From the NCBI GenBank assembly GCA_036560485.1, contig DATBRC010000034.1, positions 1-64,000 on the forward strand: a stretch of 64,000 bases of DNA, read 5' to 3'. Positions 34,693 to 43,435 of the stretch are shown in pieces (the stretch's first letter is position 1; each line of letters opens with the position of its first letter). This stretch comes from DATBRC01 sp036560485 (GTDB lineage Bacteria > Pseudomonadota > Gammaproteobacteria > Burkholderiales > Burkholderiaceae_D). A program made the position numbers and the translations under genes. Under the pieces are notes generated by a model. It was not told the DNA's origin, ran no database searches, and worked only from the letters and a program-made list of their open reading frames with translations.

Positions 34693-35865
34693 TTAGTGAT
34701 GCAGAAACGGATACAAGAGCAATCCAATCAACGCTGCCGCTGCGATGATGAATGGCTCCTGCAGCTTCTTGAAACGCCACAACAAGATCACCGTGACCAA
34801 TGCAATCAATGCGGTTGAAATATCGATGATCGAGCGCTTGGCGATCACGATCACTGATCCGGTGATCGCGCCAATGGCGGCTGCGGTAATGCCATCGACG
34901 AATGCAACTACGCCGGGTAGCTTGCCGTATTTTTTAAAGTAAGGTGCTGGAATGACAGTAAACAAGTAGCAAGGAATAAATGTCGCCAACGCAGCGACCG
35001 TTGCGCCGGACAATCCGGCAATCAGGTATCCAATAAAGCCCACGGTAATCACGACCGGGCCAGGCGTAATCATTGCAACAGCTACTGCATCAACGAATTG
35101 ACGTTCCGTTAGCCAGTGATGTTCCGTCACGACACCGCCATACAGAAACGGCACGATCGCAAGTCCGGATCCGAATACGAAAGCGCCAGCCTTGGCGAAG
35201 AAGACGGCGATTTGACTGAGCAGCGACACATCCATTGAGCCGACAAGACCAGGAGCGACAGGCAATTGTGTCAATGCTGCGGCATTCAAGCTTCCTTTAC
35301 TCAACCATTTCGGTGGTGCACGCAGAATCCACACCAATATGCCCGCTGCAATGAATAGCCAAGCCACTTCTGATTCAGTCACGACTGTGACAATTGCGAG
35401 CAATAAAAAAACCGCCCACAATAATTTATCTTTGCCGATACTTTTCTGTGTCAACTTTTTTGCACTCATCGCGATGATGCCGATCACAGTAGCACCGACG
35501 CCATAAAAGACGGCTTGCATCCACGACAAGCCGCCAAAGCGAACATAAGCCCAGCCGAGCGCCACTACCATCAAGAACGACGGGATGACAAATGCGATAC
35601 CGACGAGCGTCGCACCAAGAATCCGGTAGTGTACATAGCCAAGATAGATAGCCAGTTGAGCGGCCAAAGGTCCCGGTGCCAATTGCGCGAGCGCCAGCCC
35701 TTCCTTGTAATCTTCAGGGCTGATCCATCTACGCTCTTCAACCAGATCGCGATGCATGTAACCGACCAATGCTACAGGACCGCCAAAGCCAAGCGCGCCC
35801 AAACGCAGCATGTACATGACCATTTTCCAGAGGGTGTATTGAGGGCTTGCAGCCGAGTCATTCAT
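34693..35865 (-). CDS. chrA: Chromate efflux transporter ChrA
   Basis: A 390-residue long-chain CHR-family inner-membrane transporter made of two homologous halves (about ten or more hydrophobic segments). Hallmarks: LGALGFGGPVALVGYM with the paired ALAQLAPGPLAAQLAIYLGY in half 1, and FFAKAGAFVFGSGLAIVPFL with AVAMITPGPVVITVGFIGY in half 2. It expels chromate from the cytoplasm. It starts inside the chrB stop (ATGA) and is followed 31 bp later by the SOD-rhodanese gene. Confidence 0.95.
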   Translation of the reverse strand: MNDSAASPQYTLWKMVMYMLRLGALGFGGPVALVGYMHRDLVEERRWISPEDYKEGLALAQLAPGPLAAQLAIYLGYVHYRILGATLVGIAFVIPSFLMVVALGWAYVRFGGLSWMQAVFYGVGATVIGIIAMSAKKLTQKSIGKDKLLWAVFLLLAIVTVVTESEVAWLFIAAGILVWILRAPPKWLSKGSLNAAALTQLPVAPGLVGSMDVSLLSQIAVFFAKAGAFVFGSGLAIVPFLYGGVVTEHHWLTERQFVDAVAVAMITPGPVVITVGFIGYLIAGLSGATVAALATFIPCYLFTVIPAPYFKKYGKLPGVVAFVDGITAAAIGAITGSVIVIAKRSIIDISTALIALVTVILLWRFKKLQEPFIIAAAALIGLLLYPFLHH

Positions 35866-36824
35866 GTTGTGCTCTCTTTGCTGTAATGGGTGTAGAGCGA
35901 ATCGAGTACTGTGCCAACTTCCTTCAACAGTGCATCGTCATTAGTCAAGCGCGATCGTGCGCCGGACAAGATGGCTTCAAATCCGATGGCTTCCGCATTC
36001 GAGTGCCCCCCTACATCCAGCACATGGACAAGCGACGCAAGCTTCACTAATCCTTGATCGTGTTCCAGGTCAAAGCTTGCCATCAGCACTTCAAAAGTAA
36101 CTTTGTCGCCGACATGCGTAAACGCAGCGCCGTCAAAATCAAACCCTAATGCATTTTTCGGACAACGGGCCGGGCTCTCAAGCCACAAGAACGTTGCGTT
36201 GCGATCAATGAAACGCTGAATCAGCCACGCGCTTGCAACGCGGTCTACCCAAAGATTGCGGCGCGTCGCCCATGTGCGTCCTTGATAGTCACCAACATTG
36301 AGCTGCGATATCGCTTGCTCCGTTCCATGCGGTTCATCCGGCGAAAGTACTGCATTGGCGGCATCATCCAACTCCCACCAGGCGGATTCGGCAGCAACCG
36401 AAGCATTATTCGGATAAAAATCGATCCGCTGCAAATTTTCCAGGTCTTTGCGCAAACGCCGGACTGTTTTGGCAATGTCTGCCGGCGTCTGTGAAGTCAA
36501 TCCTTTTCGAGCCGCGTGAAGACGATCGGTAAGTTCGGCATAGTCGTTGGTACGGTCGAAAAGAGAGACGAATGCCGCTTCATCCTCGGATGAACGCGAC
36601 GCCACATCGACTACCCAGGCTTGCCCACCTTCATTATTTGTTTGGACAGCGAGCTCAGTCAATGCATTGCCATGATCAGTGCCATTGGGCAGCAGGTAAG
36701 CTCCATCGCGCAAAGACACACAGCCTAGCATCTTGATCGCCCGCCAAAGCCGCATTCTGGGTGTTGCGCTGGAGGTAGGAAGACTGGCTATCAAGAGCAG
36801 CCAAGATTTTGGTGGATTGTTCAT
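35862..36824 (-). CDS. chrB: Chromate-resistance regulator ChrB
   Basis: A 320-residue ChrB protein, first gene of the operon. In other proteobacteria ChrB is the chromate-responsive regulator required for induction of chrA. Visible: N-terminal SWLLLIASLPTSSATPRMRLWRAIKMLGCVSLRDGAYLLP, and the C-terminal half with TRRNLWVDRVASAWLIQRFID and FDGAAFTHVGDKVTFEVL, typical of the family. No Shine-Dalgarno precedes the ATG; instead a 16-bp palindrome abuts it (separate entry). It is translationally coupled to chrA. Confidence 0.93.
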   Translation of the reverse strand: MNNPPKSWLLLIASLPTSSATPRMRLWRAIKMLGCVSLRDGAYLLPNGTDHGNALTELAVQTNNEGGQAWVVDVASRSSEDEAAFVSLFDRTNDYAELTDRLHAARKGLTSQTPADIAKTVRRLRKDLENLQRIDFYPNNASVAAESAWWELDDAANAVLSPDEPHGTEQAISQLNVGDYQGRTWATRRNLWVDRVASAWLIQRFIDRNATFLWLESPARCPKNALGFDFDGAAFTHVGDKVTFEVLMASFDLEHDQGLVKLASLVHVLDVGGHSNAEAIGFEAILSGARSRLTNDDALLKEVGTVLDSLYTHYSKESTT

Positions 36825-36839
36825 GTAGATTATTCTACA
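36824..36839 (-). promoter_or_regulatory. Palindrome TGTAGA-N4-TCTACA at chrB start (candidate operator)
   Basis: A perfect 6-4-6 inverted repeat touches the chrB initiation codon, and a further TGTAG half-site follows at 36843-36847. In this position a bound protein would block transcription or the first codons. The obvious candidate binder is ChrB itself. Confidence 0.5.
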
Positions 36840-37185
36840 CGATGTAGTAAATATTACTTATTTAAAATGCGATTCTAATAATTAATGGAAAGTTGTCGCT
36901 TGGCTAGTGCAATAGCAATAGCAAAACTCAGCATAGTTTTGATCATTTAATGCTTCCTGTTTGCATGGAAATAATCATTGAATTGATTTCGAGAGCTTTG
37001 ACCAAGTGAATATGACGCCGCCTGGGAATCTCTTGCATTTACTATCGCAAAGGAATCATTCAATTACATTAGACACGAGCTTAATCTTGAGAACTATTGG
37101 CCAATTGGCTGATACAAATGGCCAATCCAATTCATGTGGGAGTGCGACTACAATCAAGATTCGAAATATCTCTCTGAGGATAAAA
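36840..37185. other. Intergenic region between chrB and GDSL lipoprotein gene
   Basis: About 345 AT-rich bases holding divergent promoters. The frame of the GDSL gene is open across part of it (from 37006), but with no start signal or signal peptide until 37186. Nothing else is recognised. Confidence 0.5.
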
Positions 37186-38208
37186 ATGAAAAAAATGACG
37201 AAGTTAGATATTGCTTCATATTGTAGAAACTTATTGCGCTGGCTCGCCCTGGTATCTGCCTTATTACTTGTTAGTTGCGGCGGTGGTGGCACGTCATCAA
37301 ATGCACCCACGGGACCTAATGGCATGCGCGTGATTGTCTTTGGCAGTAGTTCTTCCGATGCAGGTACATATAAGATGGTAACTATTGCGCTAGGCGCTCC
37401 CACTGCCGGAAAATTTACAGTTAATCCCGGCCCTCTCTGGGCCGAAAGTGTTGCATCACATTATGGAATTACTTTGGGGCCGAATCGGCTGGCAGGCTTT
37501 GGTTATGGCCCAGCAACGTTAGGTGGAACAGATTATGCAGAAGGTGGAGCACGTGTTTCCCAACAACCGGGGTCGGGCAATACCGACGCCTCAAATGGAC
37601 TGAATTCCGGTGCGAGTACTCTACCCATTAAAGATCAGATTAGCACTTATCTTATTGAATATGGGTCATTCCAGAACAATGATCTGGTATTAATTTGGGC
37701 TGGAGCAAATGACGTATTGGGTGCAATTGGGACATCATCAGCGACAGCTACGGTCCAACAAGCTGCCGACGATTTACTGATACAAATTAATCGGATCAAG
37801 GCCAATGGTGCTCAAAAAATTGCCGTACTCAACATCGACGACCTTGGTAAGTCACCGCTACATGCATCCGATCCTGTCAGCGCAAATTCGGCGACGCCAT
37901 TATCGTTAACTTTCAATGTGAGACTGGCATCGAATCTCCAGGGCGCAAGCGGTGTCGTTCTCGTCGATGTTTTCAGCAAGCTTGCCGATGTCAGGGCTAA
38001 TCCTGCAAGTTATGGTGTGACGAATTTAATGACTCCGGCCTGTGCCCCATACCATAATGTTGTCTACTATTCGATTGTCTGTACAACGGCCTCATTAGTT
38101 GCACCGAATGCAGACCAAACGTACATGTATGCTGATACGCTTCACTACACACCTAGAGTAAACAAAATCATTTCAGACTTTGTCCTTGCAAACATCGCCA
38201 GTTTGTAG
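37186..38208 (+). CDS. SGNH/GDSL-family lipoprotein esterase
   Basis: A 340-residue lipoprotein: signal peptide with lipobox LLVSC and acylated Cys31, then an SGNH hydrolase domain. Block I reads FGSSSSDAG, with Ser55 as the expected nucleophile, but the normal GDS(L) Asp is Ser54. Block III is WAGANDV (Asn175), and block V is Asp317-x-x-His320 (YADTLHYTP), both intact. The ATG at 37186 follows GAGGA. It is predicted to act as an outer-membrane or periplasmic esterase/lipase. It lies alone. Confidence 0.85.
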   Translation: MKKMTKLDIASYCRNLLRWLALVSALLLVSCGGGGTSSNAPTGPNGMRVIVFGSSSSDAGTYKMVTIALGAPTAGKFTVNPGPLWAESVASHYGITLGPNRLAGFGYGPATLGGTDYAEGGARVSQQPGSGNTDASNGLNSGASTLPIKDQISTYLIEYGSFQNNDLVLIWAGANDVLGAIGTSSATATVQQAADDLLIQINRIKANGAQKIAVLNIDDLGKSPLHASDPVSANSATPLSLTFNVRLASNLQGASGVVLVDVFSKLADVRANPASYGVTNLMTPACAPYHNVVYYSIVCTTASLVAPNADQTYMYADTLHYTPRVNKIISDFVLANIASL

Positions 38209-38426
38209 CGGACGAACGGTATCGGCCTCATGAGAGGCAGTCTTTGTTCAATTAGGTGAAGAACGGTGAGAAAGACTATGAACTCTTATGCGAAATTTTA
38301 ATTTTCAAGCCCGACTAGCCGCTATCTGGAACGATATTGAATGACTGGATTGTGCGGTTTCCGTCTATCAATTGCACCTCAGTTTAAACGAGATCGAACA
38401 TGGCAGGTAGAATCAAATCCAAGCAA

Positions 38427-39737
38427 TTACTCCTTAATTCCCTTGAACGCCACAGTGACACGCAGACCTCCCAATGGTGAATCAGAAAGCGTAATCGTCC
38501 CTTGATGTTGATCCACAATATTTTTAACGATGGACAATCCCAAGCCGCTGCCTTTCTGTCCCGCAGATTCTCCTCTGACAAAACGCTCAAACACGCGCTG
38601 CCTGTCCTGCTCAGGAATACCTGAACCTGAATCATCAATTACAAGTGTTACTTTCCCTTCTCCGTACGATGCCTTCGCCTTCACAGTTCCGCCTTGCGGT
38701 ATGTAACGCACAGCATTGTCGAGCAAGTTGCGCATCAGGATCTTCAATGCATCGCTGTCGGCAGCGATCATCAGATTATCTTGAGCGTCGAAATCAAGTG
38801 TGATTTGCTTGCTTTCTGCGAATGGAAATACATCGGCCATCGTTCGCCGCATTGTCTCCGCCAAATCAACCGGCTGCATGTTCGGCGTTACTTCTGTTGC
38901 TTCGGTTCGTGCCGCGACCAACAGCTGTTCAATCAAATGACTGGCACGATCGACGCCATCATTCAGTTTTTTCAATGCTGAAATTTTTGCAGTTTCATCC
39001 GGTGCACGTTCCAGAACCTGTAGTTGTATCTTGAGAGCCGTCAACGGCGAACGCAATTCGTGCGCTGCATCGGCAACGAAAGCGCGTTGCACTGCAAATG
39101 CGTGCCTCAATTTCGCCAGCAATGAATTAATCGCATGCGCGACCGGCGCGATTTCATCCGGCAGCCTTTGTTCCGATACCGGATCGAGCGTGCCTGCATT
39201 GCGCTGCGTGACTTCCTGTTCAAGCTGCCGGACCGGCCGCAAGCCGCTGCCTACCAAAAACCAGATCAGTATTGCCATCACCGGAGCAAAAATCAGCAAA
39301 GGGCTCAAGCTGTGCAATGCCGCTGCCGCGACCAAATCGCGCCGAATCGCCTGCGGTTGCGCGACCTGGATCACACGATTATTCGCAATCATCGTATAGA
39401 CACGCCAGCGCGTGCCGTCGGCATCGACATCGCTGAAGCCGAGTGTCGCGCGATCCGGCAGCATGGTGGCCGGATGTGACAGATACAAAACTCTACCGTT
39501 CATGGTCCAGATCTGGACCACCACATCGCGCGCTTCGCTATTGCCATTCCAGTCCTGTTGCAGATCAGGCACGACGCCTTGATCACGCAAAGACAATGCC
39601 GTCTGCCGCAGCTGGTAGTCGAACAGTGCTTCATTGGCCACAAGCGCGTTGTGGTACGTAAGATAGCCAAGGATTGCAGCAACCAATAACGCGGCCAGTA
39701 ACAGCGATACGGAAAGTCGGCTGCGAAGCGAATTCAT
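38427..39737 (-). CDS. Sensor histidine kinase (QseC/TctE type)
   Basis: A 436-residue membrane kinase: TM1 (about 8-26), a periplasmic sensor of about 110 residues, TM2 (about 145-165), HAMP, phospho-acceptor His226 in DAAHELRSPLTALKIQ, and an ATPase domain with N-box RNLLDNAVRYIP, G1 DDSGSGIP and G2 GSGLGLSIV. It overlaps the response-regulator gene by ATGA, so both proteins are made together. The signal is unknown; resemblance is to QseC-like kinases. Confidence 0.93.
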   Translation of the reverse strand: MNSLRSRLSVSLLLAALLVAAILGYLTYHNALVANEALFDYQLRQTALSLRDQGVVPDLQQDWNGNSEARDVVVQIWTMNGRVLYLSHPATMLPDRATLGFSDVDADGTRWRVYTMIANNRVIQVAQPQAIRRDLVAAAALHSLSPLLIFAPVMAILIWFLVGSGLRPVRQLEQEVTQRNAGTLDPVSEQRLPDEIAPVAHAINSLLAKLRHAFAVQRAFVADAAHELRSPLTALKIQLQVLERAPDETAKISALKKLNDGVDRASHLIEQLLVAARTEATEVTPNMQPVDLAETMRRTMADVFPFAESKQITLDFDAQDNLMIAADSDALKILMRNLLDNAVRYIPQGGTVKAKASYGEGKVTLVIDDSGSGIPEQDRQRVFERFVRGESAGQKGSGLGLSIVKNIVDQHQGTITLSDSPLGGLRVTVAFKGIKE

Positions 39738-40405
39738 GATGATGCCTCAGGCTTGGGAATGAAGTAACCGACGCCACGCACATTCTGGATAAAATCATCT
39801 CCCAATTTGCGCCGGATCCCATGCACATGCACTTCGACGGCATTGCTGCCGATCTCGTCGCCCCAGCCGTACATGCGTTCTTCCAACTGCGCACGTGACA
39901 GGATCGCACCGGGGCGCAGCATCAATGCCTCGACAATCGCATACTCGCGCGCCGATAGCTGTATTGACTGTCCGCCTCGCGTGATTTTCCTGGTCGTCGG
40001 CTGAATATGCACATCAAGTATTTGCACTTCCGGCTCGACATAACCTGCGCTGCGTCGCAATGCAGAACGGATTCTGGCCGCCAGTTCATCCACATCGAAC
40101 GGCTTGACGATATAGTCGTCTGCCCCGGTATCCAGTCCCTTGATTTTATCCTCGACTGCATCGCGTGCCGTCATGATAATCACCGGCAGATTTTTCCTGC
40201 GCGCACGCACGCGCCGTAAAATTTCAAGGCCATCCATTCCGGGCAATCCGAGATCAAGCAATACCAGATCAAAATGTTCGGCCGATAGTGCGGCATCAGC
40301 CAATCTGCCGTCTGAAGCCAGGTCGACAATATATCCTTCCGCGCGCAACATGGTTTGCACGCCCTCTCCGATCATCACATCGTCTTCAACCAACAAGATT
40401 CGCAT
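39734..40405 (-). CDS. OmpR-family response regulator (QseB type)
   Basis: A 223-residue regulator with a receiver domain (phospho-acceptor Asp51 in LVLLDLGLPGMDG; acidic pocket VEDD; Lys in IVKPFDVDEL) and an OmpR/PhoB winged helix (about 125-220, ending NVRGVGYFIP). First gene of the two-component operon. The gene target is not evident; the nearby Rieske gene (40600, opposite strand) is divergently placed. Confidence 0.94.
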   Translation of the reverse strand: MRILLVEDDVMIGEGVQTMLRAEGYIVDLASDGRLADAALSAEHFDLVLLDLGLPGMDGLEILRRVRARRKNLPVIIMTARDAVEDKIKGLDTGADDYIVKPFDVDELAARIRSALRRSAGYVEPEVQILDVHIQPTTRKITRGGQSIQLSAREYAIVEALMLRPGAILSRAQLEERMYGWGDEIGSNAVEVHVHGIRRKLGDDFIQNVRGVGYFIPKPEASS

Positions 40406-40599
40406 TGATTGCTTTCCGTCAAATTTCGCCTAAAATAAATAATACGCCGTTCGAATTATCAATGAAAGTTCACGATATTTGCGCTGCAATAGGATTGCCT
40501 CATTGAGGGATCATGCAGTTTGGAACCATTCGCCGAAATCGAAATCACATTAGACGCTGTGGATTATTGTATCTGCAGAGCCAGTTTTCCGGAGGATGA

Positions 40600-41175
40600 A
40601 TGAGTACAACACCAATTTCCGATCCCAATCGACGAGCGCTGCTGATTGCAACAGGTGCGGCCACAGGCCTAGGCGTAGTGGCTACTGCAATTCCGTTTGT
40701 GGAAAGCATGGAGCCGAGCGAAGCTGCAAAGGCGGCCGGCGCGCCGGTTGAAGTTGAAATCGGCAATATTGACCCAGGAAAATTGGTATCCGTAGCATGG
40801 CGCGGCAAGCCGGTTTGGGTGCTGCATCGCAGTGAAGAAATGCTGGCTTCGCTTCAACAGGATACTGCGCTATTGGCTGACCCGGATTCGGCTCGATCGG
40901 AGCAACCGAAAAATGCAACCAACCCGACACGCGCCATCAAACCTCCTTTCTTTGTGGCTATCGGTATTTGTACACATCTTGGTTGTGTGCCGGTCTTTCG
41001 GCCCGAACCCGGTGCCGCGGATTTAGGACCGGAATGGCCAGGTGGATTTTACTGTCCATGCCATGGGTCAAAATATGATTTGGCCGGCCGTGTTTTCAAG
41101 AACGTGCCTGCGCCTCTTAATCTGGAAATTCCGGACTACCAATATTTGACCGACACCAAGCTTCGAATTGGCTGA
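40600..41175 (+). CDS. petA: Rieske iron-sulfur subunit of cytochrome bc1 (orphan)
   Basis: A 191-residue ubiquinol-cytochrome c reductase Rieske protein. A twin-arginine segment (PNRRALLIATGAATG) leads into the single membrane anchor. The [2Fe-2S] ligands are Cys124/His126 and Cys152/His155, with the disulfide pair Cys129/Cys154 in CTHLGCVP and CPCHGSKYD. GGAGGATGA gives the start. Unusually, no cytochrome b or c1 gene follows; the next gene is an unrelated amidotransferase, so this may be a second, lone petA copy. Confidence 0.93.
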   Translation: MSTTPISDPNRRALLIATGAATGLGVVATAIPFVESMEPSEAAKAAGAPVEVEIGNIDPGKLVSVAWRGKPVWVLHRSEEMLASLQQDTALLADPDSARSEQPKNATNPTRAIKPPFFVAIGICTHLGCVPVFRPEPGAADLGPEWPGGFYCPCHGSKYDLAGRVFKNVPAPLNLEIPDYQYLTDTKLRIG

Positions 41176-41226
41176 TTTCTCCTGATTTAAATTGATCATT
41201 GCTGGCATGTGGGAAACATGGCGGAA

Positions 41227-41247
41227 CTATGTCACACTATGACATAG
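41227..41247 (+). promoter_or_regulatory. Dyad CTATGTCA-N5-TGACATAG before amidotransferase gene
   Basis: A perfect 8-bp inverted repeat with a five-base spacer ends six bases before the ATG at 41254, covering the normal Shine-Dalgarno zone. It could be a repressor operator or an RNA hairpin limiting translation. Confidence 0.5.
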
Positions 41248-41253
41248 CAAGCC

Positions 41254-42255
41254 ATGAATAAGCCCGATTTCACAATCATGTCAAAACCAGTCACCGATTC
41301 GAATGCGTCCATTTCCCAGACGGAAGACCACAAGCCGGATTTGATTGCCCGATCTACCCATTCACAAATCGCTCCACCACGTTATCAATTCACCGGTAAA
41401 TCGCCGCTGCAATCGCTATGGAATGCGTTTTCCGAACGCGTGCGCGAGATGTCCGAAAATGCCGAGCGCAGCCTCAATCGGAAGACATTGCGAATCGGCA
41501 TTTCGGCACGCATATTTCATCCCGAACCTGGCGCCACCGGGTTGCGCAGTAAAACCTTGCAATATCTGGAAGAGTCTATTGCGCAATGGGTGATGTCGCG
41601 CGACGTCATGGTATTCATGATCCCCACGGTTAACAAAAACAGCCGACTGCATCCCAGCAATATCCGGCTGCGCGATTATGCCAAGCATCTGGATGGATTG
41701 GTGTTGCAAGGCGGCGCTGACGTTTCGCCGAAGAGTTATTCGCAGGAAGCAACGCGACCTGAATGGAGCGGCGACCGTGAGCGCGACATGTATGAGCTGG
41801 AACTGCTGCATGAGTTTATCGAGGCCGGTAAACCGGTGCTGGGAATCTGCCGCGGCTGTCAACTAATCAACGTCGCGTTCGGCGGTACGCTGTATCAAGA
41901 CATTGCGACGGAAGTGCCGACTGCGATCGAACATGTGAACGCTTTGTACGATCAACATTATCATCCGCTCCATTTCACTGAAGAGTCCTCGTTAAAGCGC
42001 ATGCTCTCTCTGCAATCAGGCTTGCTGGTCAACACGATTCATCATCAGGCTGTCAAAACGCTGGGGCGCGATATCATGGTGGAAGCGGTTTCCGGCGATG
42101 ACAATATGATCGAGGCGATCCGTTACCGCAAGGCGAGCTTCGTGGTTGGACTGCAATGGCACCCTGAATTTCATCAAGCCGGCATGACTAATTTGCTCGA
42201 CTGCACACCGATTCTTGACAGCTTTTTGCGCGCGGCTCGGAATACACGATTTTAA
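41254..42255 (+). CDS. Class I glutamine-amidotransferase-like hydrolase (PuuD/C26 family)
   Basis: A 333-residue gamma-glutamyl hydrolase-type protein. After a ~75-residue polar N-terminal extension comes the GATase1 domain with Cys199 in GICRGCQLINVAFGG, and His303/Glu305 in LQWHPEFH, completing the triad. Relatives release GABA from gamma-glutamyl-GABA in putrescine breakdown or act on other gamma-glutamyl amides. The extension is longer than usual. No putrescine genes are nearby, but a YbdK-type gamma-glutamyl ligase is encoded convergently next door. Confidence 0.88.
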   Translation: MNKPDFTIMSKPVTDSNASISQTEDHKPDLIARSTHSQIAPPRYQFTGKSPLQSLWNAFSERVREMSENAERSLNRKTLRIGISARIFHPEPGATGLRSKTLQYLEESIAQWVMSRDVMVFMIPTVNKNSRLHPSNIRLRDYAKHLDGLVLQGGADVSPKSYSQEATRPEWSGDRERDMYELELLHEFIEAGKPVLGICRGCQLINVAFGGTLYQDIATEVPTAIEHVNALYDQHYHPLHFTEESSLKRMLSLQSGLLVNTIHHQAVKTLGRDIMVEAVSGDDNMIEAIRYRKASFVVGLQWHPEFHQAGMTNLLDCTPILDSFLRAARNTRF

Positions 42256-42304
42256 AAACAATTTCGTTTGCAATTGCTGAAGCAAATCGAAACGCGCTTA
42301 ACAA

Positions 42305-43435
42305 TCAACCGTTACCATCTCTGAACATGCGGATTGCCGCATCAACTGCGCCCTCTGCCCCGCCACGCGCTGCATATTGCTGACGCAGATAATGAGCGTC
42401 GCTGCCCTCATGCCCGATGCAATAAAGATGTTCCAGCGCAGCCAAAGCGCCAAGCGATTCGGCGTAGGGTTCTATATTACGCAAAGTCGTCAAAATATCT
42501 TCGCGCAATGGTAATGTCTCGTGTGATTTAGGATGCACCAGGGTGCCCTCCAATCCAAAGCGACATGCCTGGAATCGATTGTAGTTATAGACCAGATAAT
42601 CGTCTTCTGCCGGGGACGATTCTTCGCGCCTCAACAAATAACAGCACAGCGCCTGCATATAACACGCCAACGCAGCAGCCCTGGTCACAGTCAACGGCGT
42701 GTCGCAGATACGCAGCTCGATCGTACCGAATTCCGGTTTGGGCCGGATATCCCAATAAAAATCCTTCATGCTTTTGACGATGCCGGTTTGTTCCATGCGT
42801 GCGAAATAATCATTCTCGAAATCTTCCCATCGACGCAGAAACGGCGCTCGACCGCTTAGCGGAAATGCAGAGATGGAATTGAGTCGCGCAGAGTTGAACA
42901 AGGTATCCTGCCCCTGAAAATAAGGTGAAGATGCGGACAGTGCGATGAAGTGCGGCACATATCGATTCAGCGCGTGCAGCAAAAACAAGGCATCATCCCC
43001 GGATGCGCAACCGATATGAATGTGTTGCCCAAATACGGTAAATTGCTTGGCCAGATAACCGTAAAGAACCGACACTTCCTTGAAGCGTGGTTTGGAAAAT
43101 ATCTTGCGCTCCGACCACTTCTGAAATGGATGCGTTCCGCCACCGCATACGCCGACATTCAACATATCGCCCGCCTTGACCAAGGTATCGCGGATGTGAT
43201 GCAGTTGCGCGAGCAACGAACTGTAATTGGTGTGCACGTCGGTATTAATCTCGATCATGCTTTCCGTGATTTCGGGCGTGACGTTGCCGGGAAAAGGTTT
43301 GCGCGCCAATAGTGCAAGCATATCAGGGCTGGCTGATACGAGGTCGAAGTCGCTGAGACTGACCAATTGCAATTCCAGCTCGACGCCGATGGTCAAAGGC
43401 TCGGATGTTTTGAATGGAACTAACGGCATCTTCAA
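42305..43435 (-). CDS. YbdK-type carboxylate-amine ligase (GCS2 family)
   Basis: A 376-residue ATP-dependent ligase of the glutamate-cysteine-ligase 2 family. Hallmarks: TIGVELELQLVS, ITESMIEINTDVH, CGGGTHPFQKWSER, QHIHIGCASGD and GTIELRICDTPLT. YbdK has weak glutamate-cysteine ligase activity; the physiological substrate is not known. Its start overlaps the antiporter stop (ATGA), so the two are coupled. It is the last gene of the M15 peptidase-antiporter-YbdK unit. Confidence 0.9.
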   Translation of the reverse strand: MKMPLVPFKTSEPLTIGVELELQLVSLSDFDLVSASPDMLALLARKPFPGNVTPEITESMIEINTDVHTNYSSLLAQLHHIRDTLVKAGDMLNVGVCGGGTHPFQKWSERKIFSKPRFKEVSVLYGYLAKQFTVFGQHIHIGCASGDDALFLLHALNRYVPHFIALSASSPYFQGQDTLFNSARLNSISAFPLSGRAPFLRRWEDFENDYFARMEQTGIVKSMKDFYWDIRPKPEFGTIELRICDTPLTVTRAAALACYMQALCCYLLRREESSPAEDDYLVYNYNRFQACRFGLEGTLVHPKSHETLPLREDILTTLRNIEPYAESLGALAALEHLYCIGHEGSDAHYLRQQYAARGGAEGAVDAAIRMFRDGNG

